Of a DNA stretch of 64,000 bases, positions 15,930 to 25,493 are shown piece after piece (positions within the stretch are counted from its first letter, which is position 1; each line of letters starts with the position of its first letter). Position numbers and translations under genes: made by a program. Under the pieces are notes generated by a model. That model saw nothing but the letters and a program-made list of their open reading frames with translations, did no database searches and was not told the DNA's origin. Source of the stretch: Sphingomonas aurantiaca. GTDB taxonomy: Bacteria; Pseudomonadota; Alphaproteobacteria; Sphingomonadales; Sphingomonadaceae. The stretch lies in NCBI RefSeq assembly GCF_003050705.1, contig NZ_QAOG01000003.1:496001-560000 (forward strand), read 5' to 3'.

Positions 15930-16720
15930 AGCGGGCGCTGATCGGCGTCGCGCTCGCCAGCTTGGGTCTCTCCGGTGCCGCCGCGGCACAGGAGCGTGAA
16001 TATTGCCCCGACCGGCCGGGCATCGATACACCGGCGTGCACGATCGCACCGGGGCGCATCTCGGTCGAGACGTCGCTGGCCGACTGGACGCGTGACGACC
16101 AGCCCGGATCGCGCGAGGACAACATCCTGTTCGGCGACACGCTCGTCCGCGTCGGTGTCAGCGATACAATCGAAGCGCGGATCGGCTTCACGCCGTTCGG
16201 CCATGATCGAATGCGCGATTCGACGGGAGTCGAGTCGGTCGACGGGATCGGCGACGTTTCGCTGGGCATGAAGGCGAACCTCCTTCACCCCGACGGGTCG
16301 GACCTGTCGGTATCGGTCCTGCCGTTCGTGACGCTGCCGGTTGGGCAGTCCTCGATCGGTGCGGGTGATTGGGGGGCGGGGTTTCTCGTCCCCGTGACGT
16401 ACGAACTGTCGGATTCGGTGTCGCTCGACCTGACGCCGGAGATCGATGCGGCGGTCGACGAGGACGGCAATGGCCGGCATTTCGCCTATAGCGCGACCGC
16501 CGGCCTGTCGGTGAAGGTTTCCAAGGCGTTCACGCTGACCGGCGAGCTGCAGGCGCTGCGTGACGATGACCCCGATCAGCATGCGACGCAGGGCGTGGCT
16601 GCGCTGTCGCTGGCATGGATGGCGAACGACGATCTGCAGTTCGACATACTGGGTGCGGCCGGGCTGACCGCCGATACGCCCGATGCCCGGCTCTATGCCG
16701 GTATATCGCGGCGGTTCTAG
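15926..16720 (+). CDS. Secreted transporter-like outer-membrane protein
   Basis: 264 residues beginning at a GTG that overlaps the xth stop. A signal peptide (ALIGVALASLGLSGAAAAQ) is followed by a cysteine-containing N-terminus (CPDRPGIDTPAC) and then by repeated amphipathic strands ending in an aromatic residue (YAGISRRF), the mark of an outer-membrane barrel. The body (WTRDD..., VGVSDTIEARIGFTPFG, GIGDVSLGMKANL) resembles the family annotated as transporter / phenol MetA-pathway-like barrel proteins. The substrate is unknown. It is translationally coupled to xth. Confidence 0.7.
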   Translation: MKRALIGVALASLGLSGAAAAQEREYCPDRPGIDTPACTIAPGRISVETSLADWTRDDQPGSREDNILFGDTLVRVGVSDTIEARIGFTPFGHDRMRDSTGVESVDGIGDVSLGMKANLLHPDGSDLSVSVLPFVTLPVGQSSIGAGDWGAGFLVPVTYELSDSVSLDLTPEIDAAVDEDGNGRHFAYSATAGLSVKVSKAFTLTGELQALRDDDPDQHATQGVAALSLAWMANDDLQFDILGAAGLTADTPDARLYAGISRRF

Positions 16721-17047
16721 ATGCTCGTCGGCCTGCTCCTGCTGCAAGCGGTAGCAGGGCCGCCGCTCCCGCCCGAACTGCGCAGGCGCAGGCCGCGTGC
16801 GACGATGCCGTGCCCGGTCCAGGCCGATCCCGATGGCGATATCGTCGTCTGCGCGCGGCCGACCGACCAGCGGCTCGCGACGCTGGCCGAGCCGGTCCAG
16901 CCTCCGCGTTCCGATCCGCTGTCGTTCCGGCTGCCAGGCGGGGGCAGGGGCAATGTCCACGCGATCCGTACCGAGTTGCCCGGTGCGTCCGGGCAGGGGG
17001 TAGCGGTGACGCTGAGGATTCCGTTCGGGAAGGGAACGCGGGAGTAG
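16721..17047 (+). CDS. Hypothetical proline/arginine-rich secreted protein
   Basis: 108 residues starting directly after the stop of the preceding gene. It has a short hydrophobic N-terminus (MLVGLLLLQAVAG) that could be a signal sequence, two cysteines about 14 residues apart (CPVQADPDGDIVVC) of a sort common in small sphingomonad periplasmic proteins, and a basic proline-rich remainder. No family is recognised. Adjacency suggests co-expression with the barrel protein. Confidence 0.55.
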   Translation: MLVGLLLLQAVAGPPLPPELRRRRPRATMPCPVQADPDGDIVVCARPTDQRLATLAEPVQPPRSDPLSFRLPGGGRGNVHAIRTELPGASGQGVAVTLRIPFGKGTRE

Positions 17048-17080
17048 CCCGGGCATTCCCGCCGCCGGTCCCCGCCACCC

Positions 17081-17135
17081 TGTTCTCCCGCGAAGGCGGG
17101 AGCTCAGACTGGGTCCTCGCCTTCACGGGGAAACA
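17081..17135. repeat. 55-bp palindromic repeat, type B copy 1
   Basis: TGTTCTCCCGCGAAGGCGGG arm, centre CTCAGACTGGG, then CGCCTTCACGGGGAAACA. Same 55-bp length as copies at 53736, 56550, 59453 and 62924; this copy has several substitutions. It lies between convergent genes. Confidence 0.85.
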
Positions 17136-17149
17136 CTGTTGCGCGCGCT

Positions 17150-18301
17150 CTACAGCGTCCGTTCGTAAACCTGATAGACCTTATTCACCCGGCTCTCGAT
17201 CGTCTCGGCGATCGATCGCATCCCCTGGTTGTCGTCGAGGATCCAGCCGATCTCCGCGCGCTCGGCACCGTAATGCTCGACCGAGGCGCGGCGGATATAT
17301 TCGATCATCATGAAGGCGAGCTGGCTCGCCATCCGCGAGGCCTGCAAGTCCTTGACCACCCCCATCAGCGGCACGCGCACCGTCCGCACCTTGGGTTTGC
17401 GGAGCCACCACAACAGCTTAGCCCAGCCGAACGGGAACAGGCTGCCCTTCAACGGCTTGATCGCCTCGTTCAGATCGGGGAGCGTGATCATGAACGCGCA
17501 GGGCCGGCCGTCGACCTCGGCGATGCGGATCAGGTCGTTGAAGACGATCGGCTTCAGCTTGACGCCGACATCCTTGATCTCGGGCGGGGTGAGCGGCACG
17601 AAGCCCCAATTGTCCTTCCACGCATCGTTGAGGATCGACAGGATGATCGCCGCCTCCTCCTCGAACTTGGTCTTGTCGACGTTGCGGATGACGATGCGCG
17701 GGTTCTTCTCGCCCGATTTGATGATGCGCTGAACGATCGGCGGGAATTGGCGCGTGACGTCGACCTCATAGGTCATCAGCTGCTTGATCGGGCGATACTG
17801 CGCCCATTCGATCCAGCCGCGATATTCGCGCTTGGCGTGGCCCATCATGATCGTCGGCGGATGATCATAGCCGTCGATCAACAGCCCCGGCTCCTCCCAG
17901 ATCGACATGCTGATCGGGCCGATCGCACGCGTCATGCCCTGGTCGCGCAGCCAGCCTTCCGCGCGCACGAGCAGCGCCTGGAAGATATCCTGGCGTTCGG
18001 CCTCCATCAGTCCCCATTGGCCGACGCCGGGGCCAAAGCCCTGCTCGGCGGGCATCGTCAGCGCGAGCGTGTCGATATGCGCGGAGATGCGACCGACCAC
18101 GCGGCCATCCTCCTCGGCGAGGAACTGCTGCACCTTGGCGTGGCTGAACCAGCCATTCTTCTCTGGCGTGATCAGCCCGAGCGCCTCCGACTTCAGCGGC
18201 GGCACCCAATTGGGATCGTCGGCATACAGGCGGAACGGCAGATCGATGAAGATCTTGCGATCCTTCAGCGTCTCGACCGGTCGAATGTTGATGTTAGCCA
18301 T
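17150..18301 (-). CDS. Acyltransferase resembling bacterial ceramide synthase
   Basis: 383 residues; a soluble-looking GNAT-fold protein of the type annotated as N-acetyltransferase. In Caulobacter the corresponding gene of the sphingolipid locus is the bacterial ceramide synthase, which N-acylates the long-chain base. Recognisable features are NINIRPVETLKDRKIFIDLP, FRLYADDPNWVPPL, the RAIGPISMSIWEEPGLLIDG core and the long C-terminal domain with ILNDAWKDNWGFVPLT. ATG 18301 is chosen over an upstream frame because the conserved region starts there and GGGAA precedes it. The nearby spt, acyl carrier and reductase genes support a sphingolipid role. The function is inferred from family and context. 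Confidence 0.65.
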   Translation of the reverse strand: MANINIRPVETLKDRKIFIDLPFRLYADDPNWVPPLKSEALGLITPEKNGWFSHAKVQQFLAEEDGRVVGRISAHIDTLALTMPAEQGFGPGVGQWGLMEAERQDIFQALLVRAEGWLRDQGMTRAIGPISMSIWEEPGLLIDGYDHPPTIMMGHAKREYRGWIEWAQYRPIKQLMTYEVDVTRQFPPIVQRIIKSGEKNPRIVIRNVDKTKFEEEAAIILSILNDAWKDNWGFVPLTPPEIKDVGVKLKPIVFNDLIRIAEVDGRPCAFMITLPDLNEAIKPLKGSLFPFGWAKLLWWLRKPKVRTVRVPLMGVVKDLQASRMASQLAFMMIEYIRRASVEHYGAERAEIGWILDDNQGMRSIAETIESRVNKVYQVYERTL

Positions 18302-18465
18302 GTGTCGTTCCCGATTACGCAGTCGAGCGTGTCTAGCCAGCACGGCGGATAAAGGCGAGAGTGACATGGGTCATCGTAAAATCCTGTCAGGGTGATCGTG
18401 TTTCCTTGGAGCGGCGGCAGCGGCACGGCCTGTAAATGCCACGCTGTGGCCACTATCTTCGGGCA

Positions 18466-19581
18466 ATGGATATGCCCATGGACACCTCGCTCAGCCTCGC
18501 TCGCGGCACGGCCGCTCCCGTTCCAGCCACACCCGTCGCCGGTGCCGGGGTGGTGCGTATCGCCGACGACAAGGCGATGCTGCGCGCGGCCGCGGATCTG
18601 ACGCGCGATCTCGTGAAGCCGCGGCCGTCGGTCTATTGGGGCGACCTGATCGCGTCGGTCGCGCTCGGCTATGGCGCTCTGGTGGTGGCGGCGACGAGCG
18701 GTTCGACCGCGGTCGTGGTGGTCGCCGCGATCGTGTCGGTGCTTGGGCTGTACCGCGGGTTGAGCTTCATCCATGAAGTCAGCCACATGAAGCACGCGTC
18801 GGTGCCCAACTTCCGGCTGGGCTGGAACATCCTCGTCGGCGTCCCGATGATGACGCCGTCGTTCATGTATGAGGGCGTCCACAACCTGCATCACGCCAAG
18901 ACCCGCTATGGCACGGTCGAGGATCCCGAATATCTGCCGCTCGCGCTGATGAAGCCGTGGACGTTGCCGCTGTTCATTGTTGTTTCCGCGCTGGCACCGA
19001 TCGCGCTGCTGATCCGGTTTTCGATCCTGTCGCCGCTCTCGCTGCTGTCGCCCAAGCTGCGGACGATGGTCGTCGAGCGCTATTCGGCGCTGGCGATCAA
19101 CCCGCAATTCCGTCGTCGTGCGCCGGAGGGCGAGGCGAAGGCCTATTGGAACCGCCTCGAAGTTGCAGCGAGCCTGTGGGCGATCACGCTGATCGGGATC
19201 ACCGTGGCGGGTGTACTGCCGCTGCGTGCGTTCCTGACGATCCTTGGCGTGGCATCGGCGTTTGCGGTGCTCAACCAGGTCCGCACGCTGGTCGCGCATC
19301 TGTGGGAGAATGACGGCGAGCCGATGACGGTGACCGCGCAGTATCTCGACACGGTCAACGTGCCGCCGCCGGCGCTGCTGCCGGCGCTGTGGGCGCCGGT
19401 GGGCCTGCGCTATCACGCGCTGCACCACCTGTTGCCGGGGCTGCCCTATCACGCGTTGGGCGAGGCGCATCGCCGGATCTCGGCGGAACTGGATGCGATG
19501 TCGCCTTATCACAAGGCGAGCTATCCGGGGTTGCCGGGGCTGGTCAGCAAGATCGCGCGCAGCACGATGGTCCGCCGCTGA
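18466..19581 (+). CDS. Fatty acid desaturase family protein
   Basis: Membrane di-iron enzyme of about 371 residues. The three histidine clusters are HEVSHMKH, HNLHHAK and HALHHLLP, spaced among four or more membrane segments, as in acyl-lipid desaturases and hydroxylases. It would introduce a double bond or hydroxyl into an acyl or sphingoid chain. The start is uncertain: ATG 18436, 18466 and 18472 are all in frame and none has a strong ribosome site. It is divergent from the ceramide-synthase-like gene and convergent with lptG. A role in modifying ceramide chains is suggested only by location. Confidence 0.8.
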   Translation: MDMPMDTSLSLARGTAAPVPATPVAGAGVVRIADDKAMLRAAADLTRDLVKPRPSVYWGDLIASVALGYGALVVAATSGSTAVVVVAAIVSVLGLYRGLSFIHEVSHMKHASVPNFRLGWNILVGVPMMTPSFMYEGVHNLHHAKTRYGTVEDPEYLPLALMKPWTLPLFIVVSALAPIALLIRFSILSPLSLLSPKLRTMVVERYSALAINPQFRRRAPEGEAKAYWNRLEVAASLWAITLIGITVAGVLPLRAFLTILGVASAFAVLNQVRTLVAHLWENDGEPMTVTAQYLDTVNVPPPALLPALWAPVGLRYHALHHLLPGLPYHALGEAHRRISAELDAMSPYHKASYPGLPGLVSKIARSTMVRR

Positions 19582-19619
19582 GATTGGCCTCCCGCTGCGG
19601 CGGGAGGCCAACCGCCGGA

Positions 19620-20720
19620 TTATTCCTCGGAGCGGATCAGCACCGCTTCGCCGATCAGGAAGAACAGCAGGAACGGCGCCCAGGCGGCGAGGAACGGCGG
19701 GTAGGCGCCGAGATTGCCCATCGCCAGCGCGAAATTGTCCGCGACGAAAAACGCGAAGCCCAGCGCCATGCCGATCACCGCGCGCACGAACAGCTTGCCC
19801 GAGCGCGCGATACCGAAGGCCGCGACCGCGCCGAGGAGCGGCATCAACACCGACGACAACGGCCCCGACAGCTTGTGCCACAGTGACCCCTCGAGCGCCT
19901 TGGTGGGGCGGCCTGCGTCGGACAGGTCGGCGATCGCGGCCTTGAGCGCGCCGAACGACAGCCCGTCCGCATCGACGCTCGCCAGCGTGAACTGATCGGG
20001 TCGAACATCCTTGCCGATCACCACGGAGCCGAGCTTGGTATCGGTGCCGCGTGCGACGTCGAACCGGGTCGCAGGGCCGACCAGCCAGCCACCGGCAGGG
20101 GCGCGCTTGCCATGATCGGCTCGCAGGATCGCGACGAGGTTACCGCCGGTCCGATCGTACAGCGTGATCCCGCCAAGCCGCGTCGCATCGCCGCGGCCGC
20201 GGATCTGCGCCACCTCGATCAGGTCGTCGCCGTCGCGGACCCACACATTGGCGCGGTCGCCGCGGTCGATCGGCAGCTTGCCGTAATTCACCTTCTGCCA
20301 CTGGTTGAGCGTCGCGGTCGCGCGCGCCACCACCCGGTCGTTGAAGACGAAGCTGATCACCGCGACGCCGAGGCTGGCGACCAGCAGCGGCGCCAGCACC
20401 TGGTGCGCGGACAGGCCCGAGCCCTTCAGCGCGACGATCTCGCTGTTCTGGTTCATCGTGATCAGCGTCAGGATCGTGCCGAGCAGCACCGAGAAGGGCA
20501 GGAAGCGCGAGACGATCTGCGGCACGCGCAGCGACACATATTGCCAAACCTGCGCATCGCCATTGCCGGGAAAGGCGAGGATGTCGCCCGACTCGCTCAA
20601 CAGGTCGAGCGCCTGGAGGACGAGCACAAGCGCGGCCAGCACGGCGAACGTCCGCAACAGGAACATCCGGCCCATGTAGATCGCGACCGTGCGCGACGGG
20701 AAGAAGCTGACGGTTTTCAT
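19620..20720 (-). CDS. lptG: LptG-type permease of lipid export
   Basis: Second subunit of an LptB2FG-type exporter that extracts lipid from the inner membrane. 366 residues: three membrane helices at the N-terminus, a periplasmic beta-jellyroll (about residues 105-250), and three C-terminal helices, the YjgP/YjgQ plan. MNQNSEIVALKGSGLS is the conserved coupling-helix motif. The start overlaps the lptF stop (ATGA). Sphingomonads are known for glycosphingolipids in place of LPS, so the cargo may be a sphingolipid; that is inference. Confidence 0.85.
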   Translation of the reverse strand: MKTVSFFPSRTVAIYMGRMFLLRTFAVLAALVLVLQALDLLSESGDILAFPGNGDAQVWQYVSLRVPQIVSRFLPFSVLLGTILTLITMNQNSEIVALKGSGLSAHQVLAPLLVASLGVAVISFVFNDRVVARATATLNQWQKVNYGKLPIDRGDRANVWVRDGDDLIEVAQIRGRGDATRLGGITLYDRTGGNLVAILRADHGKRAPAGGWLVGPATRFDVARGTDTKLGSVVIGKDVRPDQFTLASVDADGLSFGALKAAIADLSDAGRPTKALEGSLWHKLSGPLSSVLMPLLGAVAAFGIARSGKLFVRAVIGMALGFAFFVADNFALAMGNLGAYPPFLAAWAPFLLFFLIGEAVLIRSEE

Positions 20721-21910
20721 GCGGCCTTGCTCTTGCGGAAGCCCGGAATGCGTTTCGTGATGGCCTTGAACGTCTTCGAGAAGACGCGTTCTAGCGCACC
20801 GATCGGCTGGCCGCCGGGGACATAGGCGATCGTGTAGTACATCCACAGGATCAACCCGGCGAAGATCGTGAACGGCACCCACAATGCGACGATCGGATCG
20901 ATCCGGCCGAGCTCGCCGACATCGGCGGCGTATTGGTTCACCTTGTGATAGGTGACGATCATCACGATCGACAGGAACACACCTAGCGCGGACGAGGATC
21001 GCTTGGGCGGTACGCCGAGCGCGAGCGCCAGCAGCGGCAACAGGAACATCGTCGCGACCTCCGCCAGGCGGAAATGGAATTCGGAGCGGCTGCCGTCGCG
21101 CTGCTCCAGCGTCGCACCGCGCTGGCCCTGCTTGGCGAGTTCGGGCAGCGTATATTCGAGATTGCGCCCGCCGCGGACCCGGAAGCTCTCGAACTTGGGC
21201 AGGTTGATCGGCAGATCGTGGCTGGTGAAGGTCAGCACGCGCGGCGTCTTGAATTCGGGCCGGTTGTGGACGAGCGTGCCGTTGGCAAGCCGGAAGATGA
21301 TGACGTTGGGATCGTCGGTCGCGAGGAACTTGCCCTTCTCCGCGGTTACCCCCAGCCAGTCGCCATTCTGGCTCTGCGCATGGACGAAGATGCCCGACAG
21401 CTCGCGGCCCTTGTCCTTGCTCTCCTCGATCCGCAGCGTCATCTTGCTGCCCAGATTGGTGAACTCGCCGACCTTGATCGACGCGCCGAGCGCGCCCGTG
21501 CGCAGTTCGAACCGCAGCCCTTCGTAATAATAGCGCGCGATCGGCTGGACATAGCCGACAATCGCGAGGTTCAGCAGCGCCAGTGCGATCGTGTACATAT
21601 AGGGCACGCGTAGCAGCCGGTTGTAGCTCATGCCGACGCCGCGCAGCACGTCGAGCTCGGACGAGGTCGACAGCCGGCGGAACGCGAGCAGGATGCCGAG
21701 CATCAGCCCGATCGGAATGCCGAGCCCCAGATATTCGGGCAGCAGGTTGGCGAGCATCCGCCACACGACGCTGATCGGGCCGCCCTGCGTCGCGACGAAA
21801 TTGAACAGCCCGAGCATGCGATCGAGCACGAACAGCATGACGGCGATCAGCAGCGTCGAAAACAGCGGCACCGCGATCAGCCGGGCCATGTAGCGGTCGA
21901 TGGATTTCAT
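20717..21910 (-). CDS. lptF: LptF-type permease of lipid export
   Basis: Partner of the downstream permease; 397 residues with the same three helices, periplasmic jellyroll, three helices layout. Conserved features are IDRYMARLIAVPL at the N-terminus, LSTSSELDVLRGVGMSYNRL (coupling helix) and LPLLALALGVPPKRSSSALG. LptF versus LptG was assigned from gene order and the RYM/VLRG pattern. The pair is embedded between sphingolipid genes. Confidence 0.85.
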   Translation of the reverse strand: MKSIDRYMARLIAVPLFSTLLIAVMLFVLDRMLGLFNFVATQGGPISVVWRMLANLLPEYLGLGIPIGLMLGILLAFRRLSTSSELDVLRGVGMSYNRLLRVPYMYTIALALLNLAIVGYVQPIARYYYEGLRFELRTGALGASIKVGEFTNLGSKMTLRIEESKDKGRELSGIFVHAQSQNGDWLGVTAEKGKFLATDDPNVIIFRLANGTLVHNRPEFKTPRVLTFTSHDLPINLPKFESFRVRGGRNLEYTLPELAKQGQRGATLEQRDGSRSEFHFRLAEVATMFLLPLLALALGVPPKRSSSALGVFLSIVMIVTYHKVNQYAADVGELGRIDPIVALWVPFTIFAGLILWMYYTIAYVPGGQPIGALERVFSKTFKAITKRIPGFRKSKAA

Positions 21911-22011
21911 GCGCGGATAGGGCTCGGTATGCTGGGTCGAAGGGGTATAGGGGCGCGCGGCCGAGGCGTCATCCCCAATCGCACCGCAATGGGTTGCACG
22001 TCGCCAAGCCC

Positions 22012-23985
22012 TTATTCCGCCGCGATCCGCTCGTGCTGCGCGGGGGAGGGGGCGCGTTCCGCTGCCAACGCCGCGATGACCGCGCGTTCAAGCCCGTTGA
22101 GCGTGAAGGGTTTGCGCAGCACGTCATGCCCGCCGAACTGCGCGACGTTCACCTCGCCCGCAAAGCCAGTGACGAACAGGACGGCGATATGCGGATAGAG
22201 CGGGCTGAGCGCTGCGATCATCTCGGGCCCCGTCTGCCGCGGCATCAGCACGTCGGAGATGATGAGCCCGATCGTCGGGTTCGCCGCGAGCAGCGCGGGC
22301 GCGGCGAGTGGATCGTCGCAGGCGATCGCCCGGTGGCCGATCTCCTCCAGCGCGCCGATCGTCGCGGTCAGCACGCGCGGATCGTCCTCGACGACGAGGA
22401 TGTCGAGCATTGCCGCCGCCGGTACGACCGGTGCGACGGTGGTCGACACCGGAAGCACGGACGCGGGCAACGGCCCGGCCACGGCGTCGGCGGTCCGGGG
22501 GAGGTAGAGCGTGACCGCGGTGCCTTCGCCGGGCGTCGAGGCGATGGTGACCTCTCCCTCCAACTGCTGCACCAGCGCGAAGATCTGGCTGAGCCCGAGA
22601 CCCGTGCCCTTGCCGACGTCCTTGGTGGTGAAGAACGGCTCGAACACGCGCTCGGCGATGTCGGGCGTCATCCCGCAGCCATCGTCGACGACACTGATCG
22701 TGACATATGCGCCCGCCGCGCACTGGCCGACCTGCCCCGCCGCCAGCGTTGCGGTGCCGGTGGCGATCGTCAGCGTGCCGCGGCCGTTCATCGCATCGCG
22801 CGCGTTGACCGCCAGGTTGAGCACCGCGTTCTCGAGCTGGACTCGATCGGCGCGCACGCATCCCCCCGGCGTCTCCGCGCGCGCGATCAGCGTGATCGCA
22901 TCGCCTAGCGTGCGGTCGAGCAGGTCGGACATGCCCGCGACCAGAGCGGCGGCGTCGATCGATTCGGGCTTCAGCGAATCCTCGCGGCTGAAGGCGAGCA
23001 GGCGGCGGGTCAGCGCGGCCGCGCGGTTCGCGCCTTCGGTGGCGTTGTCGATGTGGCGGCGTGCGTCGGCATGATCGGCACCGATGCTCCGCCGCGCGAG
23101 TTCCAGCCCGCCCAGCACGACCGCCAGCATGTTGTTGAAGTCGTGCGCGATGCCGCCGGTCAGCTGGCCGACCGCCTCCATTTTCTGGATCTGGCGCAGC
23201 TTGGCCTCCTGCACGCGGAGTTCGGCGGTGGCGGCGGCGACCGCGGCAGTCAGCTCGGCGGCGCGCTCGCGTTCCAGCTCGGCGTCGGCCAGCGCGGTCG
23301 CGCGCTCGCCGACCGCGCGGATCGTGAACCAGCCAAGCAGGATCGCGCCGAGCACCAGCAGCACGCCGAACACCGCCAGCACGCCCGCAACCCGGCTCGA
23401 CCGATCGACCGACCCCATCGCGCTCGCGGTCCGCTCGTCGAGCAGCGCGCGTTCGCGGGCGATCAGCGTGTCGAGCGTGGCGTTGATCTCGATGAGCGTC
23501 GGCGCCTTGCGCGCCTGGTAATAGCGCGCCAGCGCCTGGCCGTTCTTGCCGTAGCTCGTGCTCAGCGCGGTCAGCGACAGTTCGCGCCCGCGCGCATCAT
23601 AGGCGGCGCGCAGCCGGTCGATCCGGGTCTGCTGCTCGGGATTGTCGCCGGTGATCCGGTCGAGACGGTCGATCTGCGATCCGGCAAGTACCCATTCGTC
23701 GAAATAGAGCTGGCCGAGCTGCTTGTCGCCGCTGATCACGTAGCGACCGAGCGACGCCTCCGACCGCGCGATCGTCCCCGACAGCGTCCGCGCGAGGATC
23801 ATCACGTCATAGCTGTGCGCCTGCAGGTCGAGCGCCTGATCGCGCTGGCGGTTGGCGCTGCCGAGTGTCACGATCATCGCGACGAGCACCGCCGCGCCGA
23901 GCAGCCCCATCACGACGAGCATGACAGTCCGCCAGGTCGCTCCGCCCCCCAGGGCTGCGGTCTGGGCCTCGCTGCGTATCACCAT
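22012..23985 (-). CDS. CHASE3-type hybrid histidine kinase with receiver
   Basis: Membrane sensor of 657 residues: N-terminal helix at about 18-42, CHASE3-like periplasmic domain (about 45-190), second helix at about 195-215, HisKA with phospho-acceptor His in [20 protein letters not shown], HATPase with N-box [22 protein letters not shown] and [12 protein letters not shown], then a C-terminal receiver with VVEDDPR, phospho-acceptor Asp in [10 protein letters not shown], and LRKPF. No partner regulator is adjacent, so output must go through phosphotransfer to an unlinked protein. Its place between lptFG and spt suggests envelope sensing, but no signal is visible. Confidence 0.88.
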   Translation of the reverse strand: MVIRSEAQTAALGGGATWRTVMLVVMGLLGAAVLVAMIVTLGSANRQRDQALDLQAHSYDVMILARTLSGTIARSEASLGRYVISGDKQLGQLYFDEWVLAGSQIDRLDRITGDNPEQQTRIDRLRAAYDARGRELSLTALSTSYGKNGQALARYYQARKAPTLIEINATLDTLIARERALLDERTASAMGSVDRSSRVAGVLAVFGVLLVLGAILLGWFTIRAVGERATALADAELERERAAELTAAVAAATAELRVQEAKLRQIQKMEAVGQLTGGIAHDFNNMLAVVLGGLELARRSIGADHADARRHIDNATEGANRAAALTRRLLAFSREDSLKPESIDAAALVAGMSDLLDRTLGDAITLIARAETPGGCVRADRVQLENAVLNLAVNARDAMNGRGTLTIATGTATLAAGQVGQCAAGAYVTISVVDDGCGMTPDIAERVFEPFFTTKDVGKGTGLGLSQIFALVQQLEGEVTIASTPGEGTAVTLYLPRTADAVAGPLPASVLPVSTTVAPVVPAAAMLDILVVEDDPRVLTATIGALEEIGHRAIACDDPLAAPALLAANPTIGLIISDVLMPRQTGPEMIAALSPLYPHIAVLFVTGFAGEVNVAQFGGHDVLRKPFTLNGLERAVIAALAAERAPSPAQHERIAAE

Positions 23986-24078
23986 CCCATCCTAGCGAGT
24001 CGTTGCCCCTGCGCAATGATGTCAATTTTAACGCAGCCGGCCTGTCCGATCCTTCCCCCGGGGGGGGAGGATCGAGGG

Positions 24079-25341
24079 TCAGTCGATCACCCCGACGGCA
24101 CGGCCCGCGGCCTCGAACATGCCGAGGATCGTCGCGACCTGCGCGTCGGTATGCTCGGCGCAGAGCGAGCAGCGCAGCAGGAACGTGCCCGCGGGCGTTG
24201 CCGGCGGGCGCGCCATGTTCACGTACAGCCCGCCCTCGAGCAGCGACTGCCAGATCGCGATCGCCTGTTCCTGGTCGGTGAGGATGATCGCGATGATCGC
24301 CGAGTCGGACGTCTCGGTGCCGAGTTTGAAGCCCATCGCCTTGAGGCCCGCATGCATCGCCCGCGCGTTCTTCCAGAGCTGCGCGCGCTTGTCGTGCGCG
24401 GTCATCAGCTTGCGGATCGAGGTGGCGGCGGTGGCGACGACCGACGGGGGGAGCGAGGCGGTGAAGATGTAGGGGCGGCAGGCGAAGCGGACCATCTCGA
24501 ACTTCGGATGGTTCGACACGACGAAGCCGCCGACCGTGCCAACCGACTTCGAAAACGTGCCGACAACGAAATCGACCTCGTCGGTCAGCCCCATCTCCTC
24601 GTACACGCCGCGGCCGTTGGGGCCGAAAAACCCCATCGAATGCGCTTCGTCGACGAGCACCATGCAGCCATGCTTCTTGGCGACCGCGACCATCTCCTTC
24701 AGCGGGGCGATGTCGCCGAGCATCGAATAGACGCCTTCGAGCACCACCAGCTTGCCGGCTTCCTTGGGCAGGCGGCCGAGGCGCTTGTCGAGGTCGGTGA
24801 CGTCGTTGTGGCGGAAGCGGACGATCTCGGCATTGCCCTGCTTGCAGCCGTCGTAGATCGAGGCGTGGCTGTCGGCGTCGAGGATGACGTATTCGCCCTT
24901 GCCGGCGAGCGTCGAGATGATGCCCAGATTGGCCATGTACCCGGTCGAGAACACGATCGCGCCGGTCACGTCGTAGAACTCGCGCAGGGCTTGCTCGACG
25001 TCGACATGGTCGTGGAACGTGCCGTTGAGCATCCGGCTGCCATTGGTGCCCGACCCGAACGCGTCGAGCGCGTCTTTGCCGGCCTGGATGACGTCGGGGT
25101 CGAACGTCATCCCCATGTAATTATAGGTGCCGAGCAGGATCGTGTCCTTGCCGCGGATCACCGCCTCGGTCGGCGACTTCACCTCGTCCATCACGATCGT
25201 GAAGGGGTTGCGCACGCCGGACCGGACCAGCGCCTCGCGTTCGGCGATGAGGCCGTCGAACTTCGACATCAGGTCGCGTTCGGGGGCGACCTCGGCGACG
25301 TCGAGGGGGAGGGCGTGGGCGGTGGTGGCGGCTTCGGTCAT
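24079..25341 (-). CDS. spt: Serine palmitoyltransferase
   Basis: PLP enzyme that condenses serine with palmitoyl thioester to 3-ketosphinganine, the first step of sphingolipid synthesis. Starting at ATG 25341 (MTEAATTAHALPLD) it has exactly 420 residues, the length of the S. paucimobilis enzyme, and is closely similar along its length as far as I recall that sequence. Lys265 in GTFSKSVGTVGG forms the Schiff base; His159, Asp231 and His234 complete the PLP site. An in-frame extension to 25401 lies in repeat DNA and is rejected. The acyl carrier gene is upstream on the same strand, separated by a repeat. Confidence 0.97.
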   Translation of the reverse strand: MTEAATTAHALPLDVAEVAPERDLMSKFDGLIAEREALVRSGVRNPFTIVMDEVKSPTEAVIRGKDTILLGTYNYMGMTFDPDVIQAGKDALDAFGSGTNGSRMLNGTFHDHVDVEQALREFYDVTGAIVFSTGYMANLGIISTLAGKGEYVILDADSHASIYDGCKQGNAEIVRFRHNDVTDLDKRLGRLPKEAGKLVVLEGVYSMLGDIAPLKEMVAVAKKHGCMVLVDEAHSMGFFGPNGRGVYEEMGLTDEVDFVVGTFSKSVGTVGGFVVSNHPKFEMVRFACRPYIFTASLPPSVVATAATSIRKLMTAHDKRAQLWKNARAMHAGLKAMGFKLGTETSDSAIIAIILTDQEQAIAIWQSLLEGGLYVNMARPPATPAGTFLLRCSLCAEHTDAQVATILGMFEAAGRAVGVID

Positions 25342-25379
25342 GTTCGGTTCCAAGAGGTTGGAATTTGATAACGCCTCAA

Positions 25380-25486
25380 GCCGTTCGTCCCGAGTAGCCA
25401 TCGAGCTTGTCGAGATGGCGTATCGAAGGACATGTACCTCGATACGGGCTCTCGACTACGCTCGATCCCTACTCGGCACGAACGGC
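25380..25486. repeat. Long inverted repeat between acpR and spt
   Basis: Begins GCCGTTCGTCCCGAGTAG and ends with its near-complement CTACTCGGCACGAACGGC, with inner segments ATCGAGCTTGTCGAGAT and CTCGACTACGCTCGAT. This resembles a repeat I know to be common in sphingomonad intergenic regions. Inside the operon it could form a transcript stem between the two genes. Confidence 0.75.
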
Positions 25487-25493
25487 AATGGGG

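Noticed and set aside
19620..21764. Single 714-codon frame fusing lptG with part of lptF
   Set aside because: The N-terminal part is the wrong reading frame of lptF; separate lptF and lptG starts with an ATGA overlap explain the region.
23053..25368. Plus-strand frame of 771 codons over the hybrid kinase and spt
   Set aside because: It spans two minus-strand genes with full catalytic motifs; histidine- and arginine-rich antisense.
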